Source of the DNA: Lepiota brunneoincarnata
Taxonomy: Eukaryota > Basidiomycota > Agaricomycetes > Agaricales > Agaricaceae
Assembly (NCBI GenBank): GCA_023014365.1
Contig: JAEBUN010000082.1
Location: 1-64,000 of the forward strand
Direction: 5' to 3'
DNA length: 64,000 bases
Below are positions 50,201 to 60,658 of this stretch, in pieces (the stretch's first letter is position 1; each line of letters begins with the position of its first letter). The notes beneath the pieces were generated by a model. It worked only from the letters and a program-made list of their open reading frames with translations, searched no databases and had not been told where the DNA came from. The translations under genes and the position numbers were made by a program.

Positions 50201-52862
50201 TGTTGACACGGTGGGCGCCCTTCAGTCTGGGCATAGCAGGTCCACCGAGAATCGAGTGTACGGGATCTCTCCCGACGCTTTCTCGGGGGTAGCGGAGGAT
50301 ATCCTGCCGCTCTTCCTCCAGTCCAGCACCAAGTGGCATGGCGTGTGCCAAGTTACCTGCGGGGGTCAGCTAAGTACTTACAGACCCCCACCCACACCCA
50401 GCACGGCCGCAGATCCCCAACCTATCCCTCCGGTCCCTTCAGCCCCATCCTCTCCTCCTCCTCCTCCTCCTTGTCCTCCTCCTTGTCCTCCTCCTCCTGC
50501 CCCTGCGCCCTTGTGCCAGCCAGCCGCTCAGTCCGGTGGCAGTCAGGTAAGCCTACCACCCAATGTTCCCTTATCAATGCTCAACCTAATCCACCATGAT
50601 GCGATAGCTGGAATCGAAGCCTGAGACAGAAAGGTGAAGTCCACCAACCCCCAACCTACTAACCCTGTGCTGACCCAACCCCTCCTTCCCCCCCACCAAA
50701 GTGCCCCCCACGCTTCACCCGCTCACCTGGATGGACCTGCGCCATCGGAGCAAAAGTCATTGGACCTCGATGTGGTATGCCCCCCCCCCCATACATCTCA
50801 TTCACCACTTGGGCTGATGGTTCGACGTTAGCAGAAAAACCGTTCCGGTTCTTTGGAGAGCCGTGCGCTCTGTGTCCTTCGTGCCCTCCTCAAGGATCCG
50901 GAGGCTACCTGGAGCTCCGAAGGACAGAAGACTGCTGTGCTCGCCGCCGCAAAACGGAAGACTGACGTAGCCGTCTTCCTCGGCACAGGTGGAGGAAAGA
51001 CCATGGCAGGGCTCATTCCAGCCATCCTCGACGGGCAGGAAGGAGCCTTGACCATCTTTGTCCTTCCCCTTCGCTCTCTGCTGAGCGATTACAGCCGCAG
51101 GCTGGATGCCATGGCTGTCCGGTACCAGGTCCACCAGGGCACGGCCACAGCCTGCATACGCAGTCACCCTTACATCGTCCTCGTCACCGCAGAGAACGCA
51201 GCATCCAGCCACTTCCTGGATTGCCTCACTCGGGTCCAGGTCACCAACCCGGTCCACCGCCTTGTCTACGATGAGGCCCATTTTGCCATCACAACGAACG
51301 ACTATCGCGCCTGCATGAACACCGTTTACCTCCTTCGCCAGTTCAGCATGCAGCTGGTTCTGCTCTCAGGGACCGTTTCCCCCACCTCCCAGGAGGCGAT
51401 CGCCCACGCTTTCAACCTCCTTCCATCCACCATCACCGTTCGGGGCAGCACCAACCGCCCCGAGCTCTCATATTCGGTTGCTGGCAGGGCCCAGACGACG
51501 GACCAGCTGATCGAACGCACCAAGTCCCTCTACGAGCTTTATGAGAGGGTCTTAAAGGAGGAGGATCGTGCCCTGGTCTTTGTTCAGACCCTCGATATGG
51601 GCCTGGACGTCGCTGACGCTCTCTCCTGTGATTTCTACAATGGGTCTGTGATGCTGAAAGAGGAGGAACGGCTCGAAATGCACCAGGCATGGCTTTCTGG
51701 AGAGAAGAAGGTGATGGTATGCACCTCTGCATTTGGGGCTGGTAACGATTATCCCCATGTCCGGATGATCATTCATGCAGGGACCCCCAGGGAGATGGTC
51801 AATTATATACAGGAGGCCGGTAGAGCAGGGCGAGACAGGCAGCCCGCTCACTGCTATATCATTCCCCAGTCACGAGCAGCCCCCTCCATCCCCGAAGGCC
51901 TTATTGATCACAAAGGCCAGCAGGCCGCCTACGAGATGATCCACGGCCCCCACGGCTGTCTCAGGCAGCAGATGACGGCATTCATCGATGGAGTGGGCAT
52001 CCAGTGCAGGTCCGATCCGAGCAATATGCTCTGCAACCGGTGCCAGTTGGGGCCTCTGGAGTCCCCGCAGCCCCTGGAGCGCCCTTCACCCCTCGCTGGC
52101 CAGCCTGCCAGCCAACCCCGCTCAGGGCCCTCCACCCAGCCCCCCCGCCGTCAGGCATCCTTGGCCAGGACATCATCTTGGAGCAGCACCCCCAGCATTC
52201 GGCTCAGCCAAGAAGCGGTTAGGGATACCATGCATTCTGGCACCCCTACCCTGTACGTCCCCAGCCCTCACCCCTGTAGCTCTGGCTCGCACGAACCGGT
52301 CGGCTACAATCGCAGGCGCACGAGGGAGCTCCTCCAGGACCCATTCGAGGAGCAGGCGGAAAGTAGCAAACGCAGAAAGATCGGGCAAGACCTCGACGAG
52401 CACATCTCGACGGAGCGAATCCAGACCGCTCTCTTCCTGGTCGATGGCTGCTGCGCTCCTTGCCTTGTCCTCCGGAACCAACGGGAAACCCATCCTCTGA
52501 CCAAGTGTACCACGTTCTCTTCCCTTTTCTCCCGTTACGTTCTTTGGAAGAGAGCCATTACTTACAGCCCCACTGTCCATGGGTCCATCTGTTACTTCTG
52601 CCATGTCCCGCAGATCAACGACGACCTCCATCCTTACTCAAAAACCCCTGCGGAGTGCCCCAACCGCGATGCCGTGGGACCGTGTATTTTCGCCATCCTC
52701 CATTCCCGGCATCTTCGTTCAGAGGCCCAGCAGTTCTTTGGGGTTGAGTGGGCGGACGATCGAGATTTTGCTCGCTGGGTCTCGGGTAACCCGGTGGGCC
52801 GGTTCATCACGAGGGGGCTTGCTGTCTTCCTCTGGTTTGTGGAGGAGAAGCTTGAGAAATAG
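47238..52862 (+). CDS. Telomere-linked RecQ helicase fused to C2H2 zinc fingers and a tyrosine-recombinase-like domain
   Basis: Predicted exons 47238-47498, 47795-47857, 47916-48727, 48785-50546, 50634-50774 and 50832-52862 keep frame throughout and give 1689 residues. Residues 5-30 form a C2H2 finger (FACTQCAETF..HSRRCH). Cys/His-rich segments follow in exons 1 and 3 (CFICLDCG.., CTVAGCRKVYNK..RRHHRTH). Residues about 690-880 show the tyrosine-recombinase order: Arg704 (SRGTEL), Lys738 (YNKTSA), Arg829/His830 (QWRHIQ), His862 and Tyr871 (GHSRSTENRVYG). The last pair has the 9-residue spacing usual in that family. After a proline-rich linker comes a RecQ-type superfamily 2 helicase: GTGGGKT (Lys1069), DEAH (1160-1163), SGT, FGAGNDYP, QEAGRAGRDRQ, a Cys cluster, and a Cys/His-rich C-terminal domain (CCAPC, CYFCHVP). 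RecQ genes of this kind sit beside telomeres in several fungi. The intron 47858-47915 is the least certain. Confidence 0.8.
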
Positions 52863-53149
52863 TCATAGTAAATTCATGTAATCACTATTCTTATTGAATG
52901 CCATCGCCCCCTTCCGGGGCTCTCCTTAGGCCCGATGTCAGACGTTGGGCGATCCGGCTGCTCTTGGAAGGCCCTGAGTTCTCGTAAGAGAACAAGTTAC
53001 CGTATCTGAGATTTTGCAGAAGCCACGGGTGCTCTCGCACGCAAGCCGCCGCCCGATGAAATCGTTCCTTGGACCGGAAAGGGTTGACATAATTAGAGGA
53101 GCATGGATTTAAGCAGAAGGAAAGGCTTTACCGAACCCCCAGATTCGCT
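52863..53149. other. Short intergenic region
   Basis: Contains the dyad GTTCTCGTAAGAGAAC at about 52978-52993 between the helicase gene and the next gene. Terminator and promoter signals are not distinctive. Confidence 0.35.
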
Positions 53150-54696
53150 ATGTCCCGCAAACTCCACTCGCATTTGCGCAACGCACGCGACCAATTCAAT
53201 CAAGAGATAGACGGGATGTTGGCCATTGACAGAGACGAACCAGGGATTCGAAGCCGCGTTCAAAGCCTCCATAAATATGCGCACCACATCCTCGAGCTGA
53301 CCACTCGAGTATGCCAAGAATTCGAGCTCGATCTCGACGACCCGGAGTTCTTGCATGCACCCAGCCAACCGGACCCAACTCCGTCCGATGAAAACGAGGA
53401 CGGGGAAGGGGAAGGGGAAGGGGAAGGGGAAGGGGAAGAGGAGGAACCAGGACCAGGTACGAAAACTGAGGGCAGACTGGTTGCACCATTCTGACTTGGC
53501 TGTAGGATTGAGAACGCGCGAGGGTAACCGCACCGCGCAAGCAGCGGTGAGTACGGGGCCATTACCCTAGGTTATCTTTGGCTAACGGCGATGTGAGGCT
53601 GCGCGTGCGGACCTCGTAGAGGTCTTCAAGGAAGTGAAGGAGCTATACCAGCCCGATGGGCAAATCGTGTTGGACATCGTTTCCCCAAGGAACGACGTTA
53701 GCAGCATGGTCAAGGACAATATTGCCTTTGGACGGCTGTTGTCGCTCTATGCGCCGCCTGAGGAGGATGAGGTGGAGACGCTGCTGAGGAAACTTGGGTT
53801 GAATGAAAGGCGCTGGCTTGGTTTCCATGAACGCCTTGTCCAGACTGAAGGAGGGCACGGAGATGCCTCTTTACTGGCGATGGAGCAGGTGAGCACCAGA
53901 ATTTCACGCGCGCCGCCTGACACAGCTCACCGGGGTTGCAGGTCATGAGGACGGCTAGAGAAGGTTCCCAGATCTACGTCTGGGTAGAGTCCGTCATCAG
54001 CACGGTGGTGCAGCTCAAGTTTGCAAGAGCATGGAAGGCCAGAGGAGGCCGTCGGGGCTGGAAGAAGAAATTTGCAGAAGACCTTTTTGAAGCACTCAAG
54101 GTGAGAGAGGAAGGAATACTTCCAAGGGCTGCTCCAGCCGCTCCAGATACTCCAGTCCCTCGGGATACTCCAGCCCCTTCAGCTACTCCAGCCCCTTCAG
54201 CCGCTCCAGCTGAGACAGAGGAGAGAGAAAGGGAGAAGAAGGCATTCTGTGCCTCTCACCGAAAGCTCGTGGCTTCTCGGAACCGAATTCTAATGCTCTA
54301 TGACACCGTGGGTCCATATATATGCTCTCAAACTATGTCAAGTATTGATGTGGTTAGTAGTTTGGGGCAACGGTGCTCACCCAAACGGTGTTTCGGCCGG
54401 CGATCAATATTTTGCCCAGGTGGCATACCCCCTCCTTTGCACGCAACGCAACGTACCTGGTTCAGCACCACTTGGACATCATGGTAGAGGTAGGGTTGCT
54501 CCCACTGTACCGAACGGCTCACGGAAGAGAAGGGGGCACTGATGAACAGGTGATGAGGGAATGGATTCAAGAGACTCATGTTGCGGCGACGCAGTGGGTT
54601 GTTGAGATATTGAGGGTTGTCACAGAGCCCCAGATAGCGGAGTGGGTTAGGGAGTTCTTAGTTGGAGAGCCGCCAGGATATATGGTGCAGCTGTGA
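53150..54696 (+). CDS. Uncharacterised multi-exon protein with Gly-Glu repeat
   Basis: Starts MSRKLHSHLRNARDQF at 53150. Exons 53150-53456, 53506-53546, 53598-53888 and one from 53942 join in frame with normal GT..AG borders. The last exon (about 54373-54696) encodes LVQHHLDIMVEVGLLP .. GEPPGYMVQL and a stop. The junction between about 54290 and 54373 is unresolved because two frames look coding there. Exon 1 is helical and ends in a (GE)n run from a GGGGAA hexamer repeat. The middle is helical (EVETLLRKLGLNERRW), and residues near 54121-54215 form a degenerate TPAPSATPAPSA linker. No known domain recognised. It may be an agaric-specific protein. Confidence 0.5.
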
Positions 54697-55054
54697 CTAG
54701 TGGGGCGGTTACTAGTTTCATCTGTCTAGGAACTGCTGTAGTAAAATGGATGAAATGCCACTGACTTGGTGGACTGGTTTCCTCAGACTCGAGACACCGC
54801 CGAACGACGGCTGTCGCTTCGGCGGGGGGGGCGCTCCGATCGTCTTGATCCGGAGTCCATTCCGGGTTCGGCTTCCGAGTTCGACGAGAGGTGGCGTGGG
54901 GCAGCCGTTACATGTCCAGCCCGCATGCCCACCTCTACGCCGAATGCCATTGACTTGGCGCACTGGTTCCACCTTGAACAACTTCTAAGACATTTTACAG
55001 GGCCCCCCCAAGTTATGAGCAAGCTAAATATTGCCCTCCAGGGAAAAGAGGGAG
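54697..55054. other. Spacer with dispersed repeat, copy in minus orientation
   Basis: 54815-54930 is the reverse-orientation relative of the repeat at 42760 (GTGGGGCAGCCGTTACATGT, GATCCGGAGTCC). Duplicated short segments GCCACTGACTTGGTGGACTGG and GCCATTGACTTGGCGCACTGG lie at about 54757 and 54949 on either side of it, resembling a flanking duplication. Confidence 0.45.
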
Positions 55055-55315
55055 CGCAAGGATGGACACCGCGCGCAAACGCGGCAACGGTGGGCACTAT
55101 GCCCAGATACGGCAACAGTGGACACCGCGCGCAAACGCGGCAACGGACACTATGCACAAATACGGCAACAGTGGACACCGCGCGCAAACGCGGGCAACGG
55201 ACACTATGCCCAAATACGGCAACGGTGGACACACTGTGCCCAAATACGGCAACGGTGGACACACTGTGCCCAAATACTGGCCAGCAGCGGACACCCCACC
55301 CAAATACGGCGAGGG
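55055..55315. repeat. Minisatellite of CGGCAACGGTGGACAC units
   Basis: Two interleaved forms, GGACACCGCGCGCAAACGCG and GGACACACTGTGCCCAAATAC, each followed by GGCAACGG or GGCAACAG. The repeat is open in several frames on both strands, and those ORFs are not genes. Confidence 0.85.
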
Positions 55316-55526
55316 CTGAAGGTCTGCCTGCGACCAAGCATGCCTCCTCCGCCATCTCCTCAAGCCCAAGGCTTCTCCATGCTCCCCATCCTGCAAGACC
55401 CGCCCTCGTTGCTTTTTGTATAGGGCGGCAAAATTCGCCAGTGCGCGGGAACCCTTGCAGGGTCGTTACGTGGCTATTAAAAGCCCTTGCCACATCATCG
55501 GGTTGAACTTGAACGCCAACCACCTT

Positions 55527-55582
55527 CGCCTTCGCTCTCGCTCTCGCCCTCGCCCTCGCCCTCGCCCTCGCCCTCACCCTGA
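55527..55582. repeat. CGCCCT hexamer repeat
   Basis: About nine CGCTCT/CGCCCT units. It gives Arg-Ala or Arg-Pro runs in overlapping frames, and I do not regard these as coding. Confidence 0.85.
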
Positions 55583-56149
55583 ACCCCCTCCGTCGCTTCG
55601 GCTCTCTCTCTCCTTGGCCATTGGCCCTCCCTCTGCTCGGCCTGCGTGGCAGCGCTGGAGCTTGGATCCTCCCATGTGCGCAGTGGGAAGATCCAAGCTC
55701 CAGCGTAGGGTATGTTTCTGTCTGATCCTTGCTTGCTCTCACATCTGCTCTTTTCTAGGCAGGTAGAATCCATATACGTTTGGGACATGTTTGGATGATT
55801 TTATTTTGGAACCCTTTGACAATTCCTGAGCGCTGTACCAGCGCATCTCACTCCGGAGTCTGAGAATTTTAAACCCCCATTTCTGATACAATTTTTGTTT
55901 GTTTATTGATTTTGTCAACTTGAATTTGTATTTGTGCTATGTAAAAAGGACTTGGCCTTTGTTGTGAATGTGAATTGAATAGGGTGTCAGACTTTCAACC
56001 CGGTGAACTCTTTAGGGCCGGTCAAGTAAAGCCAAAGACCCGCCTTATGGGCAAGTCTGCCAAGGGAATAAATAGTTTTACCTAGTCCAACGTTAAGTAA
56101 ACAAGTCCCGCCTGGCTGCTAGCAGCCCAGCCACCAAGCAACTGAAAAA
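55583..56149. other. Spacer without recognisable genes
   Basis: A perfect inverted repeat (GAGCTTGGATC at about 55659 and GATCCAAGCTC at about 55691, in CTGGAGCTTGGATC / GATCCAAGCTCCAG) could form a stable hairpin. AT-rich from 55790. Confidence 0.45.
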
Positions 56150-57760
56150 ATGCCCAAGGAAAAGTCCTCCAGGCAAGAAAAAGTTCAAAAGATGGACAAG
56201 GTGGGTTTGCATATACAGCTCGCTCTGCGCTTGGGGACTTTGGCTGAACCAGCATACCCAGCCAGCTGAAAGGGGCCAGAAAATTCCACCCCCTCCGCCC
56301 AGGTTGTATATGATGAAAGAAGCCTTGTGCGGCAGCAGGAACAGAAGTAGGAGCCCCGCTGTAAGACTTCAAATGACCCTGGAGCAGGCAGAGCGTAGGG
56401 TTGGGGATTTCTTACTTTATGCAGACATGTACAGAATGCCTTTTACGCATGAAGACCTGAAGGCCCAAAACGGTCGCTTGGATGAAAGAAAGGCCGAGCT
56501 GGAGGCATTTTGCAACAAGGAACTGGGACCTGGGCAGCCTAGCCGGCCATTCTCTGCTCAATACTTCGACAGGGACGGCAAACCGCTGTTCTTTTACTTT
56601 GGAGTGAGAAGGAGAAGTGACCGGGTGGGTTGGCTCGCATGACTGATCCTGTAAACTCATTTGCTTACTGGAGCATCAGGAGCTCAAGCGGCCGGTTGAC
56701 CTGGGTGGAGACCTTTCGGTTCAATACCAAGGTAGGACGGTGCTAGACATGCACCGCGGTGACCTGGTTGAGGATGGGATAGGAGTAAGTGGCCTCTTTC
56801 GTGCTATATTGATTATTAAGCTTTGGCAGGACCGGTTAGCCAAGGCCTACCAGCATGCTACGCAGGCGCTGTGCGCTGTGGTGAAGCCAAAGGCATGCAC
56901 CAGCGCAGACAAGAGGCACAAATCTGGGGACTTGGATGGAGGGGTGCTGAGATACAGGGTCCAAGGGTCAGGGGAACTACGGGAGGAGAGCACCGGAGTA
57001 CTTCACCTTGTTCAAGGGTGGATACAGCAGGGCCAAAGAGAGCGGGTGAGTGCTGCCGCTCCGTGGAACAAGGTATAATACATACGATCCTGAACGTATC
57101 TTAGGGCCTGTACCTCTCAGAACCCATGTCAAGGAGTGGAATGGCAGCAGGAGCGGTGGCTGGGTACTACTTTGAGACGAGCCCGGTGGCCAAGATTTTG
57201 GCCATTATGTTCAAGGCGACGTTCCCGAGCATGTACGCCAAGTATGAGAAAGCTTTCGAGGCGGGAGCTTGGTTCCAGGATGGAAGAGACCCGGGACCTT
57301 GGCTGGGAAGAGCCATCATATACAAGCTCCAAGGTGATCTGCATGTGGACGACAAGGATTTTGGGCCAGCGGCATGTTTTCCATGCGGTGATTTCATAGG
57401 GGGGGAGATGTGCCTTCCCCAATTTGGAGCCAAATTCTCGTCTGTACCCCCTCCCTTCCTTACTCTCGCCGTCCTCGCTCTAATGCCTTGATCTTCATCA
57501 GATATTTTCCAGGACATGTCTGTCTCTTTGAGTCAGCAGACATATGGCACAAAGTCTGTCTCTACCAACCGCTCCCCCACAACCCTTCAATACCCTCCCT
57601 GACCCCAGGAAGAATTTCCACTGTCTTTTTCTTCCCTGAAGCCAGCTATGAGATTCTCAAGGACAAAGAGAAGGAGTGGGGGTTAAGGACAAACTATGGA
57701 AGGGGGGGGAAGCCTAGAGGACAAGCTGATCTGCAAGAGGACGTGAGGGATGAAGCCTAG
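56150..57760 (+). CDS. 2OG-Fe(II) dioxygenase-like protein, possibly JBP/TET-related
   Basis: A multi-exon gene. The first exon is probably 56150-56200 (MPKEKSSRQEKVQKMDK), followed by a helical N-terminal part (MTLEQAERRVGDFLLYADMYRM, about 56373-56600), a segment ELKRPVDLGGDLSVQYQGR (about 56680-56770), and a catalytic part (57126-57445 joined to about 57502-57760). The catalytic part has HVDD (candidate Fe-binding HxD) in LQGDLHVDDKDFG, then FPCGDFIGGE, FPGHVCLFESADIWHKV (candidate second His) and GRISTVFFF (candidate 2OG-binding Arg). This double-stranded beta-helix signature resembles the expanded agaricomycete JBP/TET-like oxygenases that act on modified bases in nucleic acids. Assignment to that group rather than another 2OG oxygenase family is tentative. 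Internal exon borders between 56640 and 57126 are unresolved. Confidence 0.5.
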
Positions 57761-58218
57761 CCTGCATGCAGAATTGGTTCCTGCACACATTTGTACTTAG
57801 ATTCTGAAGTGAAAGTGAAGGGAAACCATGTGAAACCCATCCAAAAGAAAATCGAAACGATAGCGGCTCCGTTGGCCTGGGCGCTCCAGTTTCTTGATCC
57901 GGGGTTTGATCCGGGTGGGGCAGTCGTTACATGTGCAGCCTCTTAGGGACTTGTTCTCTTGAGAGAACTAAGCTACAACGGTGTGGAGAGCGCTCCCAGG
58001 TGCTATGGTCCAAGATTCGTCCCTTAGTCTTCGTTTTTTCTCAGTTTCTCAGACGCACTCGTTCGTTGGCACAGCCACAACCATCGCGTGACCAAGGTTC
58101 GTTTCCTATATACGGTAACCGTGACTTTCTTTCGCGCTGTCCCAAGCCCGCCAACCCTACCCATACCTGGAAACGCTTGGCACTGATCTTGAACCCATCG
58201 CGCCCACAAGCTTGCAAA
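57761..58218. other. Spacer with dispersed repeat and dyad
   Basis: 57878-57942 holds a short minus-orientation copy of the dispersed repeat (GATCCGGGGTTTGATCCGGG, GTCGTTACATGTGCAGCC). Right after it is the perfect dyad GTTCTCTTGAGAGAAC (57953-57968). Confidence 0.5.
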
Positions 58219-58445
58219 ATGCAATTCATCGAATGCGCCCCCAATGGAGACGGTCAGGTCAAGCCCGTAGCTCCGTAAGTCGTTTCCGATCAGATTCTCC
58301 AATATTAATTATAGATCTGCCTGTTAGTATCACCAATCCGGACGCGCCGGAGGAGCAGAGGAAGAGGAAGAAAGCGGAACGAATGAGGGCCAAAAGGTTG
58401 GTGCCGGAGAAGCCACAGACCGCGATTCTGACCATTTCCCGTTAG
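58219..58445 (+). CDS. Small basic protein, two exons, uncertain
   Basis: A start MQFIECAPNGDGQVKPVA (58219) ends in a consensus donor (CC/GTAAGT). After an AATTATAG acceptor region the frame SITNPDAPEEQRKRKKAERM .. ILTISR ends with TAG at 58443-58445. The predicted phases do not match cleanly, so the splice or the frame is uncertain. The second part is highly basic (RKRKKAERMRAKR), suggesting nuclear location if expressed. Unknown family. Confidence 0.3.
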
Positions 58446-58515
58446 GGCCAGGGACAGGGGAGGAAAGGGCTCAAAAAGCGTGAGATTTGCTTTTCATACG
58501 CGTCTATGTCCACTC

Positions 58516-60658
58516 ATGGATAGCAGCCGGGCGGAGGGGTCGGGGTCAAGCCCGGCCAAGAAAAAAAGAAAGGCGGAGTGAGTGCTTGCCTGTACCTTCG
58601 CCGCTGATCTCAACTCCCTTCCACTTAGGGCTGCACAATACGACACGGCGGGGGCAAGCCATGCGCCGGGTGATATTGTAATGCGTTCACCGACGCCTGA
58701 GGCGGTCAACGGGGGCGAAATGTGTCCGCCAGCCCTCGGTGACCTGGCGGCCGGACTGATTACAATGCGTTCACCGACGCCTGAGGCTGTCAACGGCGAC
58801 GGCGAAATGGGTCCGCCAACCCTCGCTGATCCGGCGGCGGCCAGAGGTGTTGCAATGCGTCCACCCACGCCTGAGGTCGTGAATGGCAGCGAGGTGGGTC
58901 CGCCAGCCCTCACCGACCCGGCGGCCGGAGCTGTTGGTCAAGAAGAAGAAGGGCCCTCGCAGGAACCCTCACGCGCGGCAGTCAAGCGTGATTGGGTGAC
59001 AGGAGTGCTCGGGGAGGAAATTTCCCAAGATGCGCCGACAGTTGAGTGGGCAAATGGAACGAAGACGGTGCTGGCCGTTCATTCCAAGCAATGATGGGGA
59101 GGACAGAAATGTACTGTATAAGGTGGGTATTTTTTCTATATAGAAAGCATGTACATAGGCTGAGATTTGAACTATAGGATGAGAAAGCGGTGAGACTGTT
59201 GGCGGAACGGGCAGTGGACTGGGAAGGGTGCGAGTTCGTGAGATGTCTCCGAGGAAGTCAGGATGGGAACGCGGGGGACCTTGTGGAGGAGTGCCGGCAC
59301 CTCCTGGCTAGGGGGTTTGTGGTAGTAGTGAAGGACTTTGAACGGAGGAGGCCTGAACCACTCACGCTGGAGTTCCTGGAGAAGAGAAAGCTGGAGGTGA
59401 ATCACCTTCCAAGGGACTTTCATGGTAAGAAGTATGGTTCTAGCAAGGGGATGGATGGGCTAATGTCTGGCTCAGATGCGATGTTGAGGGCAGTTGAACC
59501 TAGCCAGCCGTACCACTTGGGGACGCTGAGTGAGTTCTTGGAAATGTGAGGAATCAGAACGTGGTCCAGTGCATCCTGGATCTGCCTTCCCCCGACCTGA
59601 ACCGTCCGGCGATAGCAGAGTGAGTGTATAGGATTGTGTGGATAGGCAGCTGGGCTTAACTGGTTACCAGAGGTCTAGATGATGCGACGCCGGCGCTCCT
59701 GTTCTCCTGCACAGATGTGTTGCAGGGCTCCGCCGGGAAATGCCAGGGGCACGCGCTGAAGAGCAGGGAAATGGGAGCTCATCCACCACGGTGGGGTTTC
59801 ACACATATGCGCACAAGGATGCGGTATGGGCATGGGACGTTCGTGCGGGTGCTGTCAGGGGTGAAAATGTGGGTGGTGATTCGGCCAGAAAAAGTTGTGG
59901 GGGCGAAAGGCAAGGGGGAGCTGAATAGGGCGAACGAGGTGATGGTGAAAGTTGGGATTGATGAGAGGAACGGGGAGGAAGTTGCAGGATGGCTGGACAC
60001 GGCGGACTGATGGCGTCGTTGATTCAGGCTGAACCGGGAGATCTGGTGCAAGTACCCCCCTGTTTTTTACTTAGAGAAAGGATGCTAAAAGCAGGGCAAC
60101 AGAATCATGCCGCCCTGGAACGTGGCATGAAGTGTACACGCCATGCAAAAGTTTTGCTACGGGGGGGCACTTCATCTCGTACGACACGATGCATCTGATG
60201 GAGGCCTCCCGGCGGTTTTGACCACACGAAGGCAAGGCGTCTACGAATGCACACCATCCGGAGCTGTTTACCACGCTGTGCTATATGACGGTGGCGATGC
60301 TGCGGACAGATGGCAGAAGTGAGTTCTGGTGATCTTGGATCTGGATTGGTGGAAGTAACCTGTGCTGTAGGGTTTTTGAAGAAGCCGGTTGTTTCGCTAT
60401 GCAAGATGGTCATACACCCGAACGCTTACACGCAGCAGGGTGTGGGGAAATGAGAGGTGGAAAGAGGAGTCTGAGAAGGAGGCCAAGGTGCTTGCGACCA
60501 CGGTGGCGAAAGCGATCCTTAAACTGGATGCTGCGTACTCTCGGGATGATTTCCTATTCCAAGGGAAGGATTGGATGGATCCGTTGGATGAGATAGACCT
60601 GAGGCCGGTGTTCGGTCCGTTTGAGGGTGGAGCGGGGAGCATTAGGAAGGGGGGGTAG
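58516..60658 (+). pseudogene. JmjC-domain-like protein gene with apparent frameshift(s)
   Basis: Exon 1 58516-58577 encodes MDSSRAEGSGSSPAKKKRK, with a nuclear-localisation-like run. It splices (gtgagt..cttag) to 58629, which begins a segment with three imperfect repeats of MRSPTPEAVNG..GPPALxDPAAG. Downstream exons encode EECRHLLARGFVVVVKDFE and FLEKRKLEVNHLP, then a JmjC-like core: GFHTYAHKDA (candidate HxD) and GTFVRVLSGVKMWVVIRPEK lie in different frames at about 59822, so one base appears extra there. Next come AEPGDLVQV, PGTWHEVYTP (candidate second His), and GGHFISYDTMHLMEASRR, which is typical of agaric JmjC proteins. The last exon ends EGGAGSIRKGG, TAG 60656-60658. Either a real mutation or a sequencing error would explain the shift. 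JmjC proteins are 2OG-dependent hydroxylases, often histone demethylases. The substrate here is unknown. Confidence 0.5.

Noticed and set aside
54783..55742. A 319-codon minus-strand ORF with RARARA repeats
   Set aside because: It spans a dispersed repeat, a minisatellite and the CGCCCT hexamer run, so its openness comes from repeats.
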